Position numbers and translations under genes: made by a program
Origin: Reyranella aquatilis
GTDB taxonomy: Bacteria; Pseudomonadota; Alphaproteobacteria; Reyranellales; Reyranellaceae
Assembly (NCBI RefSeq): GCF_020880995.1
Contig: NZ_JAJISD010000012.1
Coordinates: forward strand, 1-64,000
Length of the DNA stretch: 64,000 nt
Reading direction: 5' to 3'
Shown: one piece after another, positions 16,661 to 24,963 of the stretch
How the letters are laid out: every line of letters begins with the position of its first letter
How positions within the stretch are numbered: the first letter of the stretch is position 1
The notes under the pieces: generated by a model
What the model was told of the DNA's origin: nothing
Databases searched by the model: none
What the model saw: only the letters and a program-made list of their open reading frames with translations

Positions 16661-17479
16661 ATGCTTCGACTGGAAGGCGTTACCAAGAGCTTCGGCGGCA
16701 AGCATGCCGTGGACGGCGTCTCGCTGGTCGTGCCGACCGGACAGATGGTCGGTGTTATCGGCCGTTCCGGCGCCGGCAAGTCGACCCTTCTCCGCATGAT
16801 CAATCGCCTGGGCGATCCGACCTCGGGCCGCATCCTGTTCGGCGACACCGACATCACGGCCCTCAGCGGCCGGCCGCTGAGGGCTTGGCGCGCCCGCTGC
16901 GCCATGATCTTCCAGCAGTTCAATCTTGCCGGCCGCCTCGATGTGCTGACCAACGTCATGATGGGCCGGGCCTTTCACCTGCCGGCGACCCGAGCGCTCC
17001 TGAAGATGTGGAGCGACGACGAAAAGGCGCAGGCTTTGTCGGCCCTCGAGAGCCTGGACATGGCGCGGATGGCCGGCCAGCGTGCGGAAACCCTGTCGGG
17101 CGGCCAGCAGCAGCGGGTCGCCATCGCTCGTGCGCTGATCCAGCAGCCCGACATCGTGCTCGCCGACGAACCCATCGCCTCGCTCGATCCCCGGAACACC
17201 AAGGTGGTGATGGACGCGTTGCAGCACATCAACCGGCATCTCGGTATCACCGTGATCTGCAACCTCCACAGCCTCGACCTGGCGCGCGGCTATTGCGACC
17301 GGCTGGTCGGCATGGCCGGCGGCCGCGTCGTTTTCGACGATGTGCCAGCCGCCCTCACCGAAGGCACCGCACGCGAGCTGTACGGGCTTGAGGCCGGCGA
17401 CGTCATGGGGCACGCCGCGCCGCCGCCCGTTCCCCAGCCGGCCGTCGCGCAGCCGGGCTTCGCGCTCGCCGGCTCCTGA
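16661..17479 (+). CDS. phnC: Phosphonate ABC transporter ATP-binding protein
   Basis: PhnC is the ATPase that powers phosphonate import with PhnD and PhnE. The 272-residue protein has Walker A GRSGAGKST, signature LSGGQQQRVAIARAL, Walker B IVLADEP and the switch His in NLHSLDLA. TTGGAGG lies five bases before ATG 16661, which decides this start over the GTG at 16643. The C-terminal 25 residues are Pro/Ala-rich and look unstructured. It opens a rightward operon phnC-phnD-phnE-phnE-DUF1045 behind Pho-box-like repeats. Confidence 0.93.
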   Translation: MLRLEGVTKSFGGKHAVDGVSLVVPTGQMVGVIGRSGAGKSTLLRMINRLGDPTSGRILFGDTDITALSGRPLRAWRARCAMIFQQFNLAGRLDVLTNVMMGRAFHLPATRALLKMWSDDEKAQALSALESLDMARMAGQRAETLSGGQQQRVAIARALIQQPDIVLADEPIASLDPRNTKVVMDALQHINRHLGITVICNLHSLDLARGYCDRLVGMAGGRVVFDDVPAALTEGTARELYGLEAGDVMGHAAPPPVPQPAVAQPGFALAGS

Positions 17480-17516
17480 TTTCCCGCCCATCGACCTTCA
17501 TCCAAGGAGAACAAGC

Positions 17517-18431
17517 ATGCTCACCCGTCGTTTTGCGCTGGGCGCCGCCCTCGCTGCCTCCTCGTTCGCTCTCGCCGGCGCCGGCCACGCCCAGTCGTGG
17601 AAGAGCGCCTATCCCGAGCTGGTCTTCGCCGTGATCCCGGCCGAGAACGCGTCGGGCGTGACCGAACGCTACGGCCCGTTCATCGAGTATCTCTCCCAGC
17701 AGCTCGGCACCAAGGTGACCCTGCGCGTCGCCAACGACTATGCCGCGGTGATCGAGGGGCAGCGCAACGGCAGCATCCACATCGCGGGCTACGGCCCGGC
17801 GTCCTATGCGCGCGCCATCGTCACCGGCGTCAAGGTAGAGCCCTTCGCCACCACGGTGAACAACGACGGCACCATCGGCTACTACTCGGTCTTCTATGTT
17901 CGGGCCGACAGCCCCTACAAGACGATCGACGATCTCAAGGGTAAGAACCTGGGCCTGGTCGACCCCAACTCGACCTCGGGCAACAACGTTCCGCGCTTCG
18001 CGCTGAACAAGCTCAAGCTCAATCCCGAGACCTTCTTCGCCCGCGTGACCTACGCCGGCAGCCACGAGAACGCGGTCATCGCGCTGCAGCAAAAGCAGGT
18101 CGATGTCGCCGCCAACTGGTGGAATGCCGAGAACGATTCGAACCTGACGCGCATGGTGTCGAAGGGGCTGGCCAAGCAGGAAGACTTCCGCATCATCTAC
18201 AAGTCGGACCTGATCCCGAATTCGCCCTTCGCCTATCTCGCCAGCCTGCCGCCCGACCTGAAGGCTGCCATCTCGAAGGCCTTCGAGGAGGCACCGACCA
18301 AGGCCAAGGCGGCGTTCGACAAGCTCTCGGACGGCAAGGACCGCGGCTTCACCAAGGTCGACGCCGCCGCCTACGAGCCGGTTGTCGAGCTGATCAAGTT
18401 CGTCGACGCGCTGCGCAAGCAGAAGAGCTGA
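17517..18431 (+). CDS. phnD: Phosphonate ABC transporter substrate-binding protein
   Basis: PhnD captures phosphonates in the periplasm and hands them to the PhnE channel. The 304-residue product has a signal peptide with an RR pair near the start (TRRFALGA) and cleavage near GHAQS at about residue 25. The mature part has family hallmarks such as GYGPASYA, the DPNSTSG phosphonate-pocket loop and VDVAANWWN. An AAGGAG site precedes ATG 17517. It lies 37 bp after phnC. Confidence 0.93.
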   Translation: MLTRRFALGAALAASSFALAGAGHAQSWKSAYPELVFAVIPAENASGVTERYGPFIEYLSQQLGTKVTLRVANDYAAVIEGQRNGSIHIAGYGPASYARAIVTGVKVEPFATTVNNDGTIGYYSVFYVRADSPYKTIDDLKGKNLGLVDPNSTSGNNVPRFALNKLKLNPETFFARVTYAGSHENAVIALQQKQVDVAANWWNAENDSNLTRMVSKGLAKQEDFRIIYKSDLIPNSPFAYLASLPPDLKAAISKAFEEAPTKAKAAFDKLSDGKDRGFTKVDAAAYEPVVELIKFVDALRKQKS

Positions 18432-18465
18432 TCGGCGTCGAGCGGTTCTCCCAGCCCGTCCGGCC

Positions 18466-19350
18466 GTGAGCACGACGATCGTCCGGCTGCCCGAGGCGCA
18501 GCTTCGGCCGCTGATGGCGGCCTATGACGCCTCGGTGCGCAGCCGCCGCGCCAACGCGCTGCTCTTCGTGGCGTGTGTCGCGGTCGCGATGGTGCTGGCC
18601 TCGATCTCGGCGGAGGTCTCGCCCGGCAAGCTGCTGGAGAACATCCATCGCTTCCCGAGCTACATCATTCGCCTGTTCTACCTGGAGAACGGCCAGCCTG
18701 TCTGGACGGACATCGGCGAATGGTTCTGGGGCCTGCAGCGCTGGCTGCGGCTGCTCGCCGAGACGCTGCTGATGGCCTATGTCGGCACGCTCCTGGGAGC
18801 GCTCGCGGCGGCGGGCCTCGCCTTCCTGGCCGCCGCCAACGTCGCGCCCGGCCGCTGGACGCGCGTGATCGTGCGCCGGTTCTGCGAGCTGTGCCGCACC
18901 GTGCCCGAGCTGGTGTTCGCCCTGCTGTTCGTGATCGCCTTCGGCCTCGGGCCGATGGCGGGCGTGCTCGCCGTCGTCATCCATACGCTCGGCGCGCTCG
19001 GCAAGCTGTTCGCCGAGGTGGTCGAGAACATCGACATGAAGCCGGTGGAGGGCATTTCCTCTACGGGAGCCCCTTGGCATGTAGCCATGCGCTTCGGCGC
19101 GTTGCCGCAGGTCCTGTCGAACTTCACCAGCTACACGCTGCTGCGTTTCGAGATCAACGTGCGCGGCGCGGCCGTCATGGGCTTCGTCGGCGCGGGCGGT
19201 ATCGGCCAGGACCTGATCGAGGCCATTCGCAAGTTCTACTACTCTGACGTCTCGGCGATCCTGGTGCTCATCCTGATCACCGTGGCGGTCATCGACTCGC
19301 TGACATCGATCCTGCGGCACCGGCTGATCGGCCTCGAAGGAAGGAACTGA
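18466..19350 (+). CDS. phnE: Phosphonate ABC transporter permease, first copy
   Basis: The 294-residue inner-membrane protein has about six helices and the BPD_transp_1 fold, with the EAA-type coupling loop near VEGISSTGA and GFVGAGGIGQ. It pairs with the second PhnE encoded next to it to form a heterodimeric channel. The start is a GTG at 18466. Its stop overlaps the next start (TGATG at 19348-19352), pointing to translational coupling. Confidence 0.9.
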   Translation: MSTTIVRLPEAQLRPLMAAYDASVRSRRANALLFVACVAVAMVLASISAEVSPGKLLENIHRFPSYIIRLFYLENGQPVWTDIGEWFWGLQRWLRLLAETLLMAYVGTLLGALAAAGLAFLAAANVAPGRWTRVIVRRFCELCRTVPELVFALLFVIAFGLGPMAGVLAVVIHTLGALGKLFAEVVENIDMKPVEGISSTGAPWHVAMRFGALPQVLSNFTSYTLLRFEINVRGAAVMGFVGAGGIGQDLIEAIRKFYYSDVSAILVLILITVAVIDSLTSILRHRLIGLEGRN

Positions 19351-20186
19351 TGGACGCCGTGCGTGCGCGCTACCCCGAGCATTTCACTCGCTGGAGCCGC
19401 CAGCGCTTCGTGATGATCGGCATTGCCGCCGCGTTGTTCCTGCTCCTGCTGTTCGGCATGGGCCAGCTCGGCTTCTTCGGCGGTACGCTCCTGACGGGCG
19501 TCGGCCGCCTGTTCGAGATCGCCGGGCTGATGCTGCCGCCCGACCCGGGCTCCTGGGCGCATGCACGGGCCTATGGCGTGGCGCTGATCGAGACGGTGGC
19601 CATTGCGCTGCTGGGAACCCTGGCGGCGGCGGTGCTGGCGCTGCCGGTCGGATTCCTGGCGGCGCGCAACGTGACGGCCCAGCGCCTCGTCCGGTTCCTC
19701 GCGCGCCGCTCGCTCGATACGATCCGCAGCGTCGACATCCTCATCTGGGCGCTGATCTGGATCAACGTGGTGGGCCTCGGCCCCTTTGCCGGAGCGCTCG
19801 CCATCATGACCGCCGACATCGGCAGCTTTGGCAAGCTCTTCTCGGAGGCGATCGAGGCCGCCGACCGCAAGCCCGTCGAGGGCATCGCCTCGGCCGGCGG
19901 AAGCCATCTCATGGGGATCCGCTTCGGCATCCTGCCCGAGGTCTTTCCCGTTCTGGCGAGCCAGGTCCTGTACTACTTCGAGTCCAATACCCGCTCGGCC
20001 ACCATCATCGGCATCGTAGGCGCCGGCGGCATCGGCCTGCACCTGGCCGAGGCGATCCGCACCCTCGAGCTGCAGCAGACCTCTTTCATAATCCTGATGA
20101 TCCTGGTCACCGTGGCGGCCATCGACGTCGTGTCCAGCCAGCTCCGCTTCGCCATGATCGGCCGCCGCGCAGGAATAGGTAAATGA
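19350..20186 (+). CDS. phnE: Phosphonate ABC transporter permease, second copy
   Basis: The 278-residue product resembles the preceding PhnE in layout, with about six membrane helices, VEGIASAGG coupling motif and IVGAGGIG, but differs in most positions. Two tandem phnE genes are common in alphaproteobacterial phn operons. Its 3' end overlaps the DUF1045 gene start by four bases (ATGA). Confidence 0.9.
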   Translation: MDAVRARYPEHFTRWSRQRFVMIGIAAALFLLLLFGMGQLGFFGGTLLTGVGRLFEIAGLMLPPDPGSWAHARAYGVALIETVAIALLGTLAAAVLALPVGFLAARNVTAQRLVRFLARRSLDTIRSVDILIWALIWINVVGLGPFAGALAIMTADIGSFGKLFSEAIEAADRKPVEGIASAGGSHLMGIRFGILPEVFPVLASQVLYYFESNTRSATIIGIVGAGGIGLHLAEAIRTLELQQTSFIILMILVTVAAIDVVSSQLRFAMIGRRAGIGK

Positions 20187-20932
20187 GCGATCCGTCCGCG
20201 GAGCGGCCCCGCTACGCGCTCTACTACGCGCCGCGCGCGGAAGAGGCGCTGGCGATCGTCGCCAGCCGCTGGCTCGGTCGCAGCCCGGACACGGGCGAGG
20301 CGCGGGACATCCCCCCGGTCGGGAGCATTCCCCGTGAGCGGCTGTCCGAACTGGTCGCGGATCCGAGGCTGTACGGCTTCCACGGCACCCTGAAGCCGCC
20401 GATGGCGCTGGCCGACGACGTCACCGAACGCGACCTGCTCGATGCGGTCGGTGCCTTCGCCGCGACGGAACGCCAGATCGATGTCCCGTTGCTCGCGCTG
20501 GTCGAGCTGGGTGATTTCCTCGCCCTCGTACCGGCGGAGCGATGTGCCGTCCTTCAGGATCTCGCCGACCGCTGCGTCATCGAGTTCGATGCCTTCCGCC
20601 GGCCGGCCGGGGTGGCCGAACTGACCCGTCGGCGGGCGGCGGGCCTGAGCGCCCGGCAGGACGAGCTGCTGCGGCGCTGGGGCTATCCCTATGTAATGGA
20701 GCAGGGGCGCTTCCATCTTACGCTCACCGGCCATGTCAAGGACCCGGGGGAACGCGCGACGATCCTCGCCGAGCTTCAGGACCGCTTCGCCCCCTTCATC
20801 GACCAGCCGCTGGCGGTGCGCGACCTCTGTGTCTTCCGCCAACCGGCGCCCGACAGGCTGTTCACCGTTCTGGCACGTTTCAGGCTCGGCGGAGGGAGGC
20901 GCCTGACCACTCAAGTCTGGCGAGCAGCCTGA
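20183..20932 (+). CDS. DUF1045 phosphonate-operon protein, 2H phosphoesterase-like
   Basis: The 249-residue protein matches the DUF1045 family (putative phosphonate-metabolism protein, TIGR03223). It has two HxT motifs, His67-Gly-Thr69 in YGFHGTLKPP and His178-Leu-Thr180 in RFHLTLTGH, the paired active-site signature of 2H phosphoesterases that open 2',3'- or 1,2-cyclic phosphodiesters. It is translationally coupled to phnE and faces phnN. No phnP, whose product opens ribosyl 1,2-cyclic phosphate in the C-P lyase pathway, is present in the window. DUF1045 could fill that role, but this is inference. Its last 53 bases overlap phnN on the other strand. Confidence 0.85.
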   Translation: MSDPSAERPRYALYYAPRAEEALAIVASRWLGRSPDTGEARDIPPVGSIPRERLSELVADPRLYGFHGTLKPPMALADDVTERDLLDAVGAFAATERQIDVPLLALVELGDFLALVPAERCAVLQDLADRCVIEFDAFRRPAGVAELTRRRAAGLSARQDELLRRWGYPYVMEQGRFHLTLTGHVKDPGERATILAELQDRFAPFIDQPLAVRDLCVFRQPAPDRLFTVLARFRLGGGRRLTTQVWRAA

Positions 20933-21455
20933 CAAAGGCCTCGGCCGCCTTGTCGAGGGTGCCGTCGTTGACGATCGTCACCAGGCGTGGGTCGGCGATC
21001 TCGTAGGCCTCCGCGCGCTCCAGACGCTTCGCCGCCTCGGCAGCGTTCTCGCGGCCGCGTCCGGCGAGGCGCTGCTTCAGCCGATCGGCGGGGGCGGTGA
21101 TCAGGACGGGTCGGGCCTGTGAATCGAGCCCGCCGGTTCGCAGGAAGTGATCGCGCGAACCGCTCACCACCACGGTCAGTCCGGCGGCGCGCCAGTCGTG
21201 AATCTCGCGGCCGACCCCGTAGTCGTTGCCATGGGCGCCCCAGTGATAGGCGAACAGGCCGTGGGCGCGGCGCATCGCGAACTCCGCGCGCGTCACGGCC
21301 ACATGGTTCTCGCCACCGGTATCGGCTGGCCGGGTGATGTAGCGGTGGGCGAACACGACGGGCGCCTCTGGCGGGAGCAGGGCGCGGGCGCGGCTAAGGA
21401 CGGAGTCCTTGCCGGCGCCGGAAGGGCCCATGACGTAGACCAGCGAGCCTTCCAT
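20880..21455 (-). CDS. phnN: Ribose 1,5-bisphosphate phosphokinase
   Basis: PhnN phosphorylates ribose 1,5-bisphosphate to PRPP, returning the sugar left by the C-P lyase pathway to central metabolism. The 191-residue protein resembles guanylate kinases, with Walker A GPSGAGKDS at the N-terminus and RYITRPADTGGENH in the substrate-binding region. It is the last gene of the leftward operon phnGHIJKLMN, 14 bp after phnM. Its C-terminal coding end overlaps the convergent DUF1045 gene by 53 bp. Confidence 0.93.
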   Translation of the reverse strand: MEGSLVYVMGPSGAGKDSVLSRARALLPPEAPVVFAHRYITRPADTGGENHVAVTRAEFAMRRAHGLFAYHWGAHGNDYGVGREIHDWRAAGLTVVVSGSRDHFLRTGGLDSQARPVLITAPADRLKQRLAGRGRENAAEAAKRLERAEAYEIADPRLVTIVNDGTLDKAAEAFVRLLARLEWSGASLRRA

Positions 21456-21469
21456 CGCGACCTCCCGGC

Positions 21470-22615
21470 TCAGACGACGCGCTCGCCCTCGCGCCAGACG
21501 GCGCGTACAACGGCAGCGCCATCGACCGTGCGCACGCGCACCAGGTCGGCGCGACGCCCGGGTGCGATCTCGCCGCGATCGCCGAGGCCGACGGCGCGCG
21601 CGGGATTGAGCGAGGCGAGCTTCACGGCTTGCGGCAGCGAGAGGCCGATGCCGGAGGAGGGCAGCTTGAACACGCTTTCCATCAGGCTGGCCGGCACATA
21701 ATCCGACGACAGGATGTCGACGTGGCCGGCGCGCAGCAGGTCGATGGCCGCGATGTTGCCGGAGTGCGAGCCGCCCAGCACGAGGTTCGGGGCGCCCATC
21801 AAAATGGCGAGGCCGGCCTCGCGCGAGGCGCTGGCGGCTTCGTGCGTGGTCGGGAATTCGGCGATCGTCATGCCGTTGGCGACGGCTTCCTGGACATGGC
21901 CGTGGGTCGCATCGTCATGGCTGGCGATCGGTAGCGCGCGCGCCTGGGCGCGGCCCACGATCTCCCGCCGATGCTTCGCGGCGTTGCGGTGATGAAGCTC
22001 GGTGACGCGGATCGAGAATTCCTCGAATTGCTCGTCGGTCATCGCGTGCTTGCCCTTGTAGTACTGCTTCAGCTTCTCCGGATCGAGGAACTGGCGCTGG
22101 CCCGGCGTGTGGTCGTTGATCGACACCAGGCCGACCAACGGCAGGTCGATCCACTTGTCGACCGCTTCGACCGCGTCCTCGGCGGTGATCTCGCAGCGCA
22201 GGTGGATGCGATGCTCGGCGCGCGTCATGCGCCGGTCGGTGGCCATGCAGACCGCCTCGATCATGCGCTCGCGGTTCTCGACGCGGTCCGATTTGCCGTG
22301 GACGTCGCCCAGTGCCAGCGAATCGAACACCGTGGTTATGCCGGCGGCGCTGATCTGCGTATCATGCGCCATGACAGCCGAGACGCTCGGCCATTTCACG
22401 CCGGGGCGCGGCGCGAAATGCTTCTCCATGTTGTCGGTGTGCAGCTCGACCAGACCGGGCACGAGATAGTCGCCCTCGAGATCGATCGCGCCTGCCGCGC
22501 AGGAGCGATCCTGGGCGATCTCGACGATACGGCCGTCGCGCACGATGACGGTGCCGTCGAACTCGGCATCTGCGGTGACGACGCGGGCATTGGTCAGGAC
22601 GGTCTCGAGGCTCAT
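21470..22615 (-). CDS. phnM: Ribose 1-methylphosphonate 5-triphosphate diphosphatase
   Basis: PhnM removes diphosphate from alpha-D-ribose 1-alkylphosphonate 5-triphosphate, producing the C-P lyase substrate. The 381-residue amidohydrolase-fold protein shows metal-binding elements ELHTDNMEKHF near residue 60, SHDDATHGH further on and a late SDYVPAS with a candidate metal-binding Asp. Length matches E. coli PhnM (378). The start overlaps the phnL stop by four bases. Confidence 0.94.
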   Translation of the reverse strand: MSLETVLTNARVVTADAEFDGTVIVRDGRIVEIAQDRSCAAGAIDLEGDYLVPGLVELHTDNMEKHFAPRPGVKWPSVSAVMAHDTQISAAGITTVFDSLALGDVHGKSDRVENRERMIEAVCMATDRRMTRAEHRIHLRCEITAEDAVEAVDKWIDLPLVGLVSINDHTPGQRQFLDPEKLKQYYKGKHAMTDEQFEEFSIRVTELHHRNAAKHRREIVGRAQARALPIASHDDATHGHVQEAVANGMTIAEFPTTHEAASASREAGLAILMGAPNLVLGGSHSGNIAAIDLLRAGHVDILSSDYVPASLMESVFKLPSSGIGLSLPQAVKLASLNPARAVGLGDRGEIAPGRRADLVRVRTVDGAAVVRAVWREGERVV

Positions 22616-23343
22616 GCGGCAACTCCTGGGGAAACGCCGGCCGGCTGGGCAGGGGGGAGGACTTCGTGGACGCGGGTCGCCACGGCGTCGCGCACGCCGG
22701 TGTCGTGGAAGATGCCGACGATGGCGGCGCCGGCATCACGGCGCTGACGGATGAGCTCGACCACGCCGTCGCGGTTGGCGGCGTCGAGCGAGGCCGTCGG
22801 CTCGTCGAGCAGCAGGATCGGGTAGTCGACGATCAGCGAGCGCGCGATGTTCACGCGCTGCTGCTCGCCACCGGAGAAAGTCGCGGGCGGCAGCGACCAC
22901 AGGCGCGCGGGAATGCCGAGCATGGCGAGCAGGAACTCCGCGCGCCGTCGCGCCTCGGCGGGTTCGCTGCCGCGCCGCCGCAGCGGCTCCGCCACGACGT
23001 CGACCGCGGACACGCGCGGGATCACCCGCAGGAACTGGCTGACGAACCCCATCGTGCGGTGACGCACGTCGAGGACGGTGCGTGGTTCGGCGCCGACCAG
23101 CTCGGTCCAGGCCTCGTCCTGGCGCACGCGGATCGAGCCGCCGTCGGCGCGATAGTTGCCGTAGAGCGAGCGCAGCAGGGTGCTCTTGCCGGCGCCCGAT
23201 GGGCCGACCAGCGCGAGGCATTCCCCGGGCGAGACGGACAGCGCCACGTCGCGCAGGACTGGCAGCGCCAAGTCACCTTGCGCATGCACGATGAAAGACT
23301 TGGTGAGGCCGCAGACGCGGAGAGCGGGTCGGGAGGAGGTCAT
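22612..23343 (-). CDS. phnL: C-P lyase accessory ATP-binding protein PhnL
   Basis: The 243-residue ABC-type ATPase has Walker A GPSGAGKST, signature FSGGEQQRVNIARSL and Walker B ILLLDEP. PhnL is required for phosphonate use; in E. coli it binds the core complex together with PhnK rather than a transporter. It follows phnK by four bases and overlaps phnM. Confidence 0.92.
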   Translation of the reverse strand: MTSSRPALRVCGLTKSFIVHAQGDLALPVLRDVALSVSPGECLALVGPSGAGKSTLLRSLYGNYRADGGSIRVRQDEAWTELVGAEPRTVLDVRHRTMGFVSQFLRVIPRVSAVDVVAEPLRRRGSEPAEARRRAEFLLAMLGIPARLWSLPPATFSGGEQQRVNIARSLIVDYPILLLDEPTASLDAANRDGVVELIRQRRDAGAAIVGIFHDTGVRDAVATRVHEVLPPAQPAGVSPGVAA

Positions 23344-23347
23344 GGGC

Positions 23348-24121
23348 TCACACCGGCAGAATCGAGGCGACGAGCATCTGCGTGTAGGCGTGCTGCGGAT
23401 CGTCGAGCACCTGGTCGGTCAGTCCCTGTTCAACGACCATGCCGCCCTGCATCACCATCAGCCGGTGCGTCAGCAGACGCGCGACGCCGAGATCGTGGGT
23501 CACCAGCACGGCCGACAGATGAAGCCCTTCGACGAGGCCGCGCAGCAGATCGAGGATGCGGGCCTGCACCGAGACGTCGAGGCCGCCGGTCGGCTCGTCC
23601 ATGAAGACCAGCCGCGGCTTGCTCACGAGGTTGCGGGCGATCTGCAGACGCTGGCGCATGCCGCCGGAGTAGGTCGTCGGTCGATCGTCGAGACGGTCGG
23701 CATCGATTTCGACGCGTGTCATCCAGTCGATGGCCTCGCGCCGGATTTCGCCATAGTGGCGCGCGCCAACGGCCATCAGCCGCTCGCCGATATTGGCGCC
23801 CGCGCTCACGCCCATGCGCAGTCCATCCCGCGCGTCCTGGTTCACGAAGCCCCATTCGGTGCGCGCCAGCAGGCGCCGCCGCGCCTCTGAAAGGTGGTGC
23901 ACGTCGACGATGCCGGCGGACAGCGTTTCGTACGTGACGGAACCGCCGTCGGGTGCGAGGCGGCCGGCCAGGCAATTGAGCAGCGTGGTCTTGCCGGAGC
24001 CCGATTCGCCCACGATGCCCAGCACCTCGCCGGGCCACAGATCGAAGCTCACGTCGCGGCAGGCGATACGGCCGCCGAAGCGCTTGGTGACGCCGCAGGC
24101 GGAGAGGAGCGGACCCCTCAT
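23348..24121 (-). CDS. phnK: C-P lyase accessory ATP-binding protein PhnK
   Basis: The 257-residue ABC-type ATPase resembles dipeptide-importer ATPases: Walker A GESGSGKTT, signature YSGGMRQRLQIARNL, Walker B LVFMDEPTGGLD. PhnK docks onto PhnJ in the core complex and supports C-P bond cleavage. The ATG at 24121 overlaps the phnJ stop by four bases. A much longer open frame continues upstream, but it only reads other phn genes out of frame. Confidence 0.93.
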   Translation of the reverse strand: MRGPLLSACGVTKRFGGRIACRDVSFDLWPGEVLGIVGESGSGKTTLLNCLAGRLAPDGGSVTYETLSAGIVDVHHLSEARRRLLARTEWGFVNQDARDGLRMGVSAGANIGERLMAVGARHYGEIRREAIDWMTRVEIDADRLDDRPTTYSGGMRQRLQIARNLVSKPRLVFMDEPTGGLDVSVQARILDLLRGLVEGLHLSAVLVTHDLGVARLLTHRLMVMQGGMVVEQGLTDQVLDDPQHAYTQMLVASILPV

Positions 24122-24960
24122 CGCCGGCTCTCGCAATAGTCGGTATCGGAGCAGACGAACAGGCGCTTGCCGGCGTCGTCGACGATCATTTCGTCGAGGA
24201 AGCTTTCCTTGGACCCGCAGAGCGCGCAGCTCTCGGTCCAGGTCTCGATCTCGAACGGGTGATCGTCGAAGTCCAGGCTCTTCACTGGCGTGTGCGGTGG
24301 CACGGCGTAGATGCGCTTCTCGCGGCCGGCGCCGTAGAGCTGCAGTGCGGGGCTGCGGTCGAGCTTGGGATTGTCGAACTTGGGGATCGGCGAGGGGCTC
24401 ATGATGTAGCGCCCGTTCACCATCACCGGATAGTTGTAGGTCTTGGCGATGCGGCCGTGGCGGGCGATGCTTTCGTAGAGGCTCACCTGCATGACGCCGT
24501 ATTCCGATAGCGCGTGCAGAGTCCGCGTTTCGGTCTCGCGCGGCTCGAGCATGCGCAACGGCTCGGGTATCGGCACCTGGAAGACCAGGATCTGGCCGTC
24601 TCTGAGCGGCGTCTCTGGTACGCGATGGCGCGTCTGGATGATGGTGGCTTCTTCTGTGCGGGTGGTCGTGGCGACATCGGCCACCCGGGCGAAGAAGCGG
24701 CGGATCGAGACGGCATTGGTCGTGTCGTCGGCGCCCTGGTCGATCACCTTCAGCGTGTCGTCGCGGCCGATGATGGCGGCCGTGACCTGGATGCCGCCGG
24801 TGCCCCAGCCGTAGGGCAGCGGCATCTCGCGCCCGCCGAACGGGACCTGATAGCCGGGGACCGCCACCGCCTTCAGGATGGCGCGGCGGATCATCCGCTT
24901 GGTCTGCTCGTCGAGATAGGCGTAGTTGTAGGCGGAACCCTGGATGTCGGTGTCGGGCAT
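24118..24960 (-). CDS. phnJ: Carbon-phosphorus lyase catalytic subunit
   Basis: PhnJ is the radical-SAM enzyme that breaks the carbon-phosphorus bond of ribose 1-alkylphosphonate 5-phosphate, releasing the alkane and a cyclic ribose phosphate. The 280-residue protein has the key cysteines Cys245, Cys248, Cys270 and Cys276 (CALCGS...FVCSDTDYC). They match E. coli 241, 244, 266 and 272 with a constant offset of four, so cluster ligands and the thiyl-radical cysteine are all present. The glycine-rich GYGWGTGG-like region near residue 50 is also kept. Three bases separate its start from the phnI stop. Confidence 0.96.
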   Translation of the reverse strand: MPDTDIQGSAYNYAYLDEQTKRMIRRAILKAVAVPGYQVPFGGREMPLPYGWGTGGIQVTAAIIGRDDTLKVIDQGADDTTNAVSIRRFFARVADVATTTRTEEATIIQTRHRVPETPLRDGQILVFQVPIPEPLRMLEPRETETRTLHALSEYGVMQVSLYESIARHGRIAKTYNYPVMVNGRYIMSPSPIPKFDNPKLDRSPALQLYGAGREKRIYAVPPHTPVKSLDFDDHPFEIETWTESCALCGSKESFLDEMIVDDAGKRLFVCSDTDYCESRR

Positions 24961-24963
24961 GGA

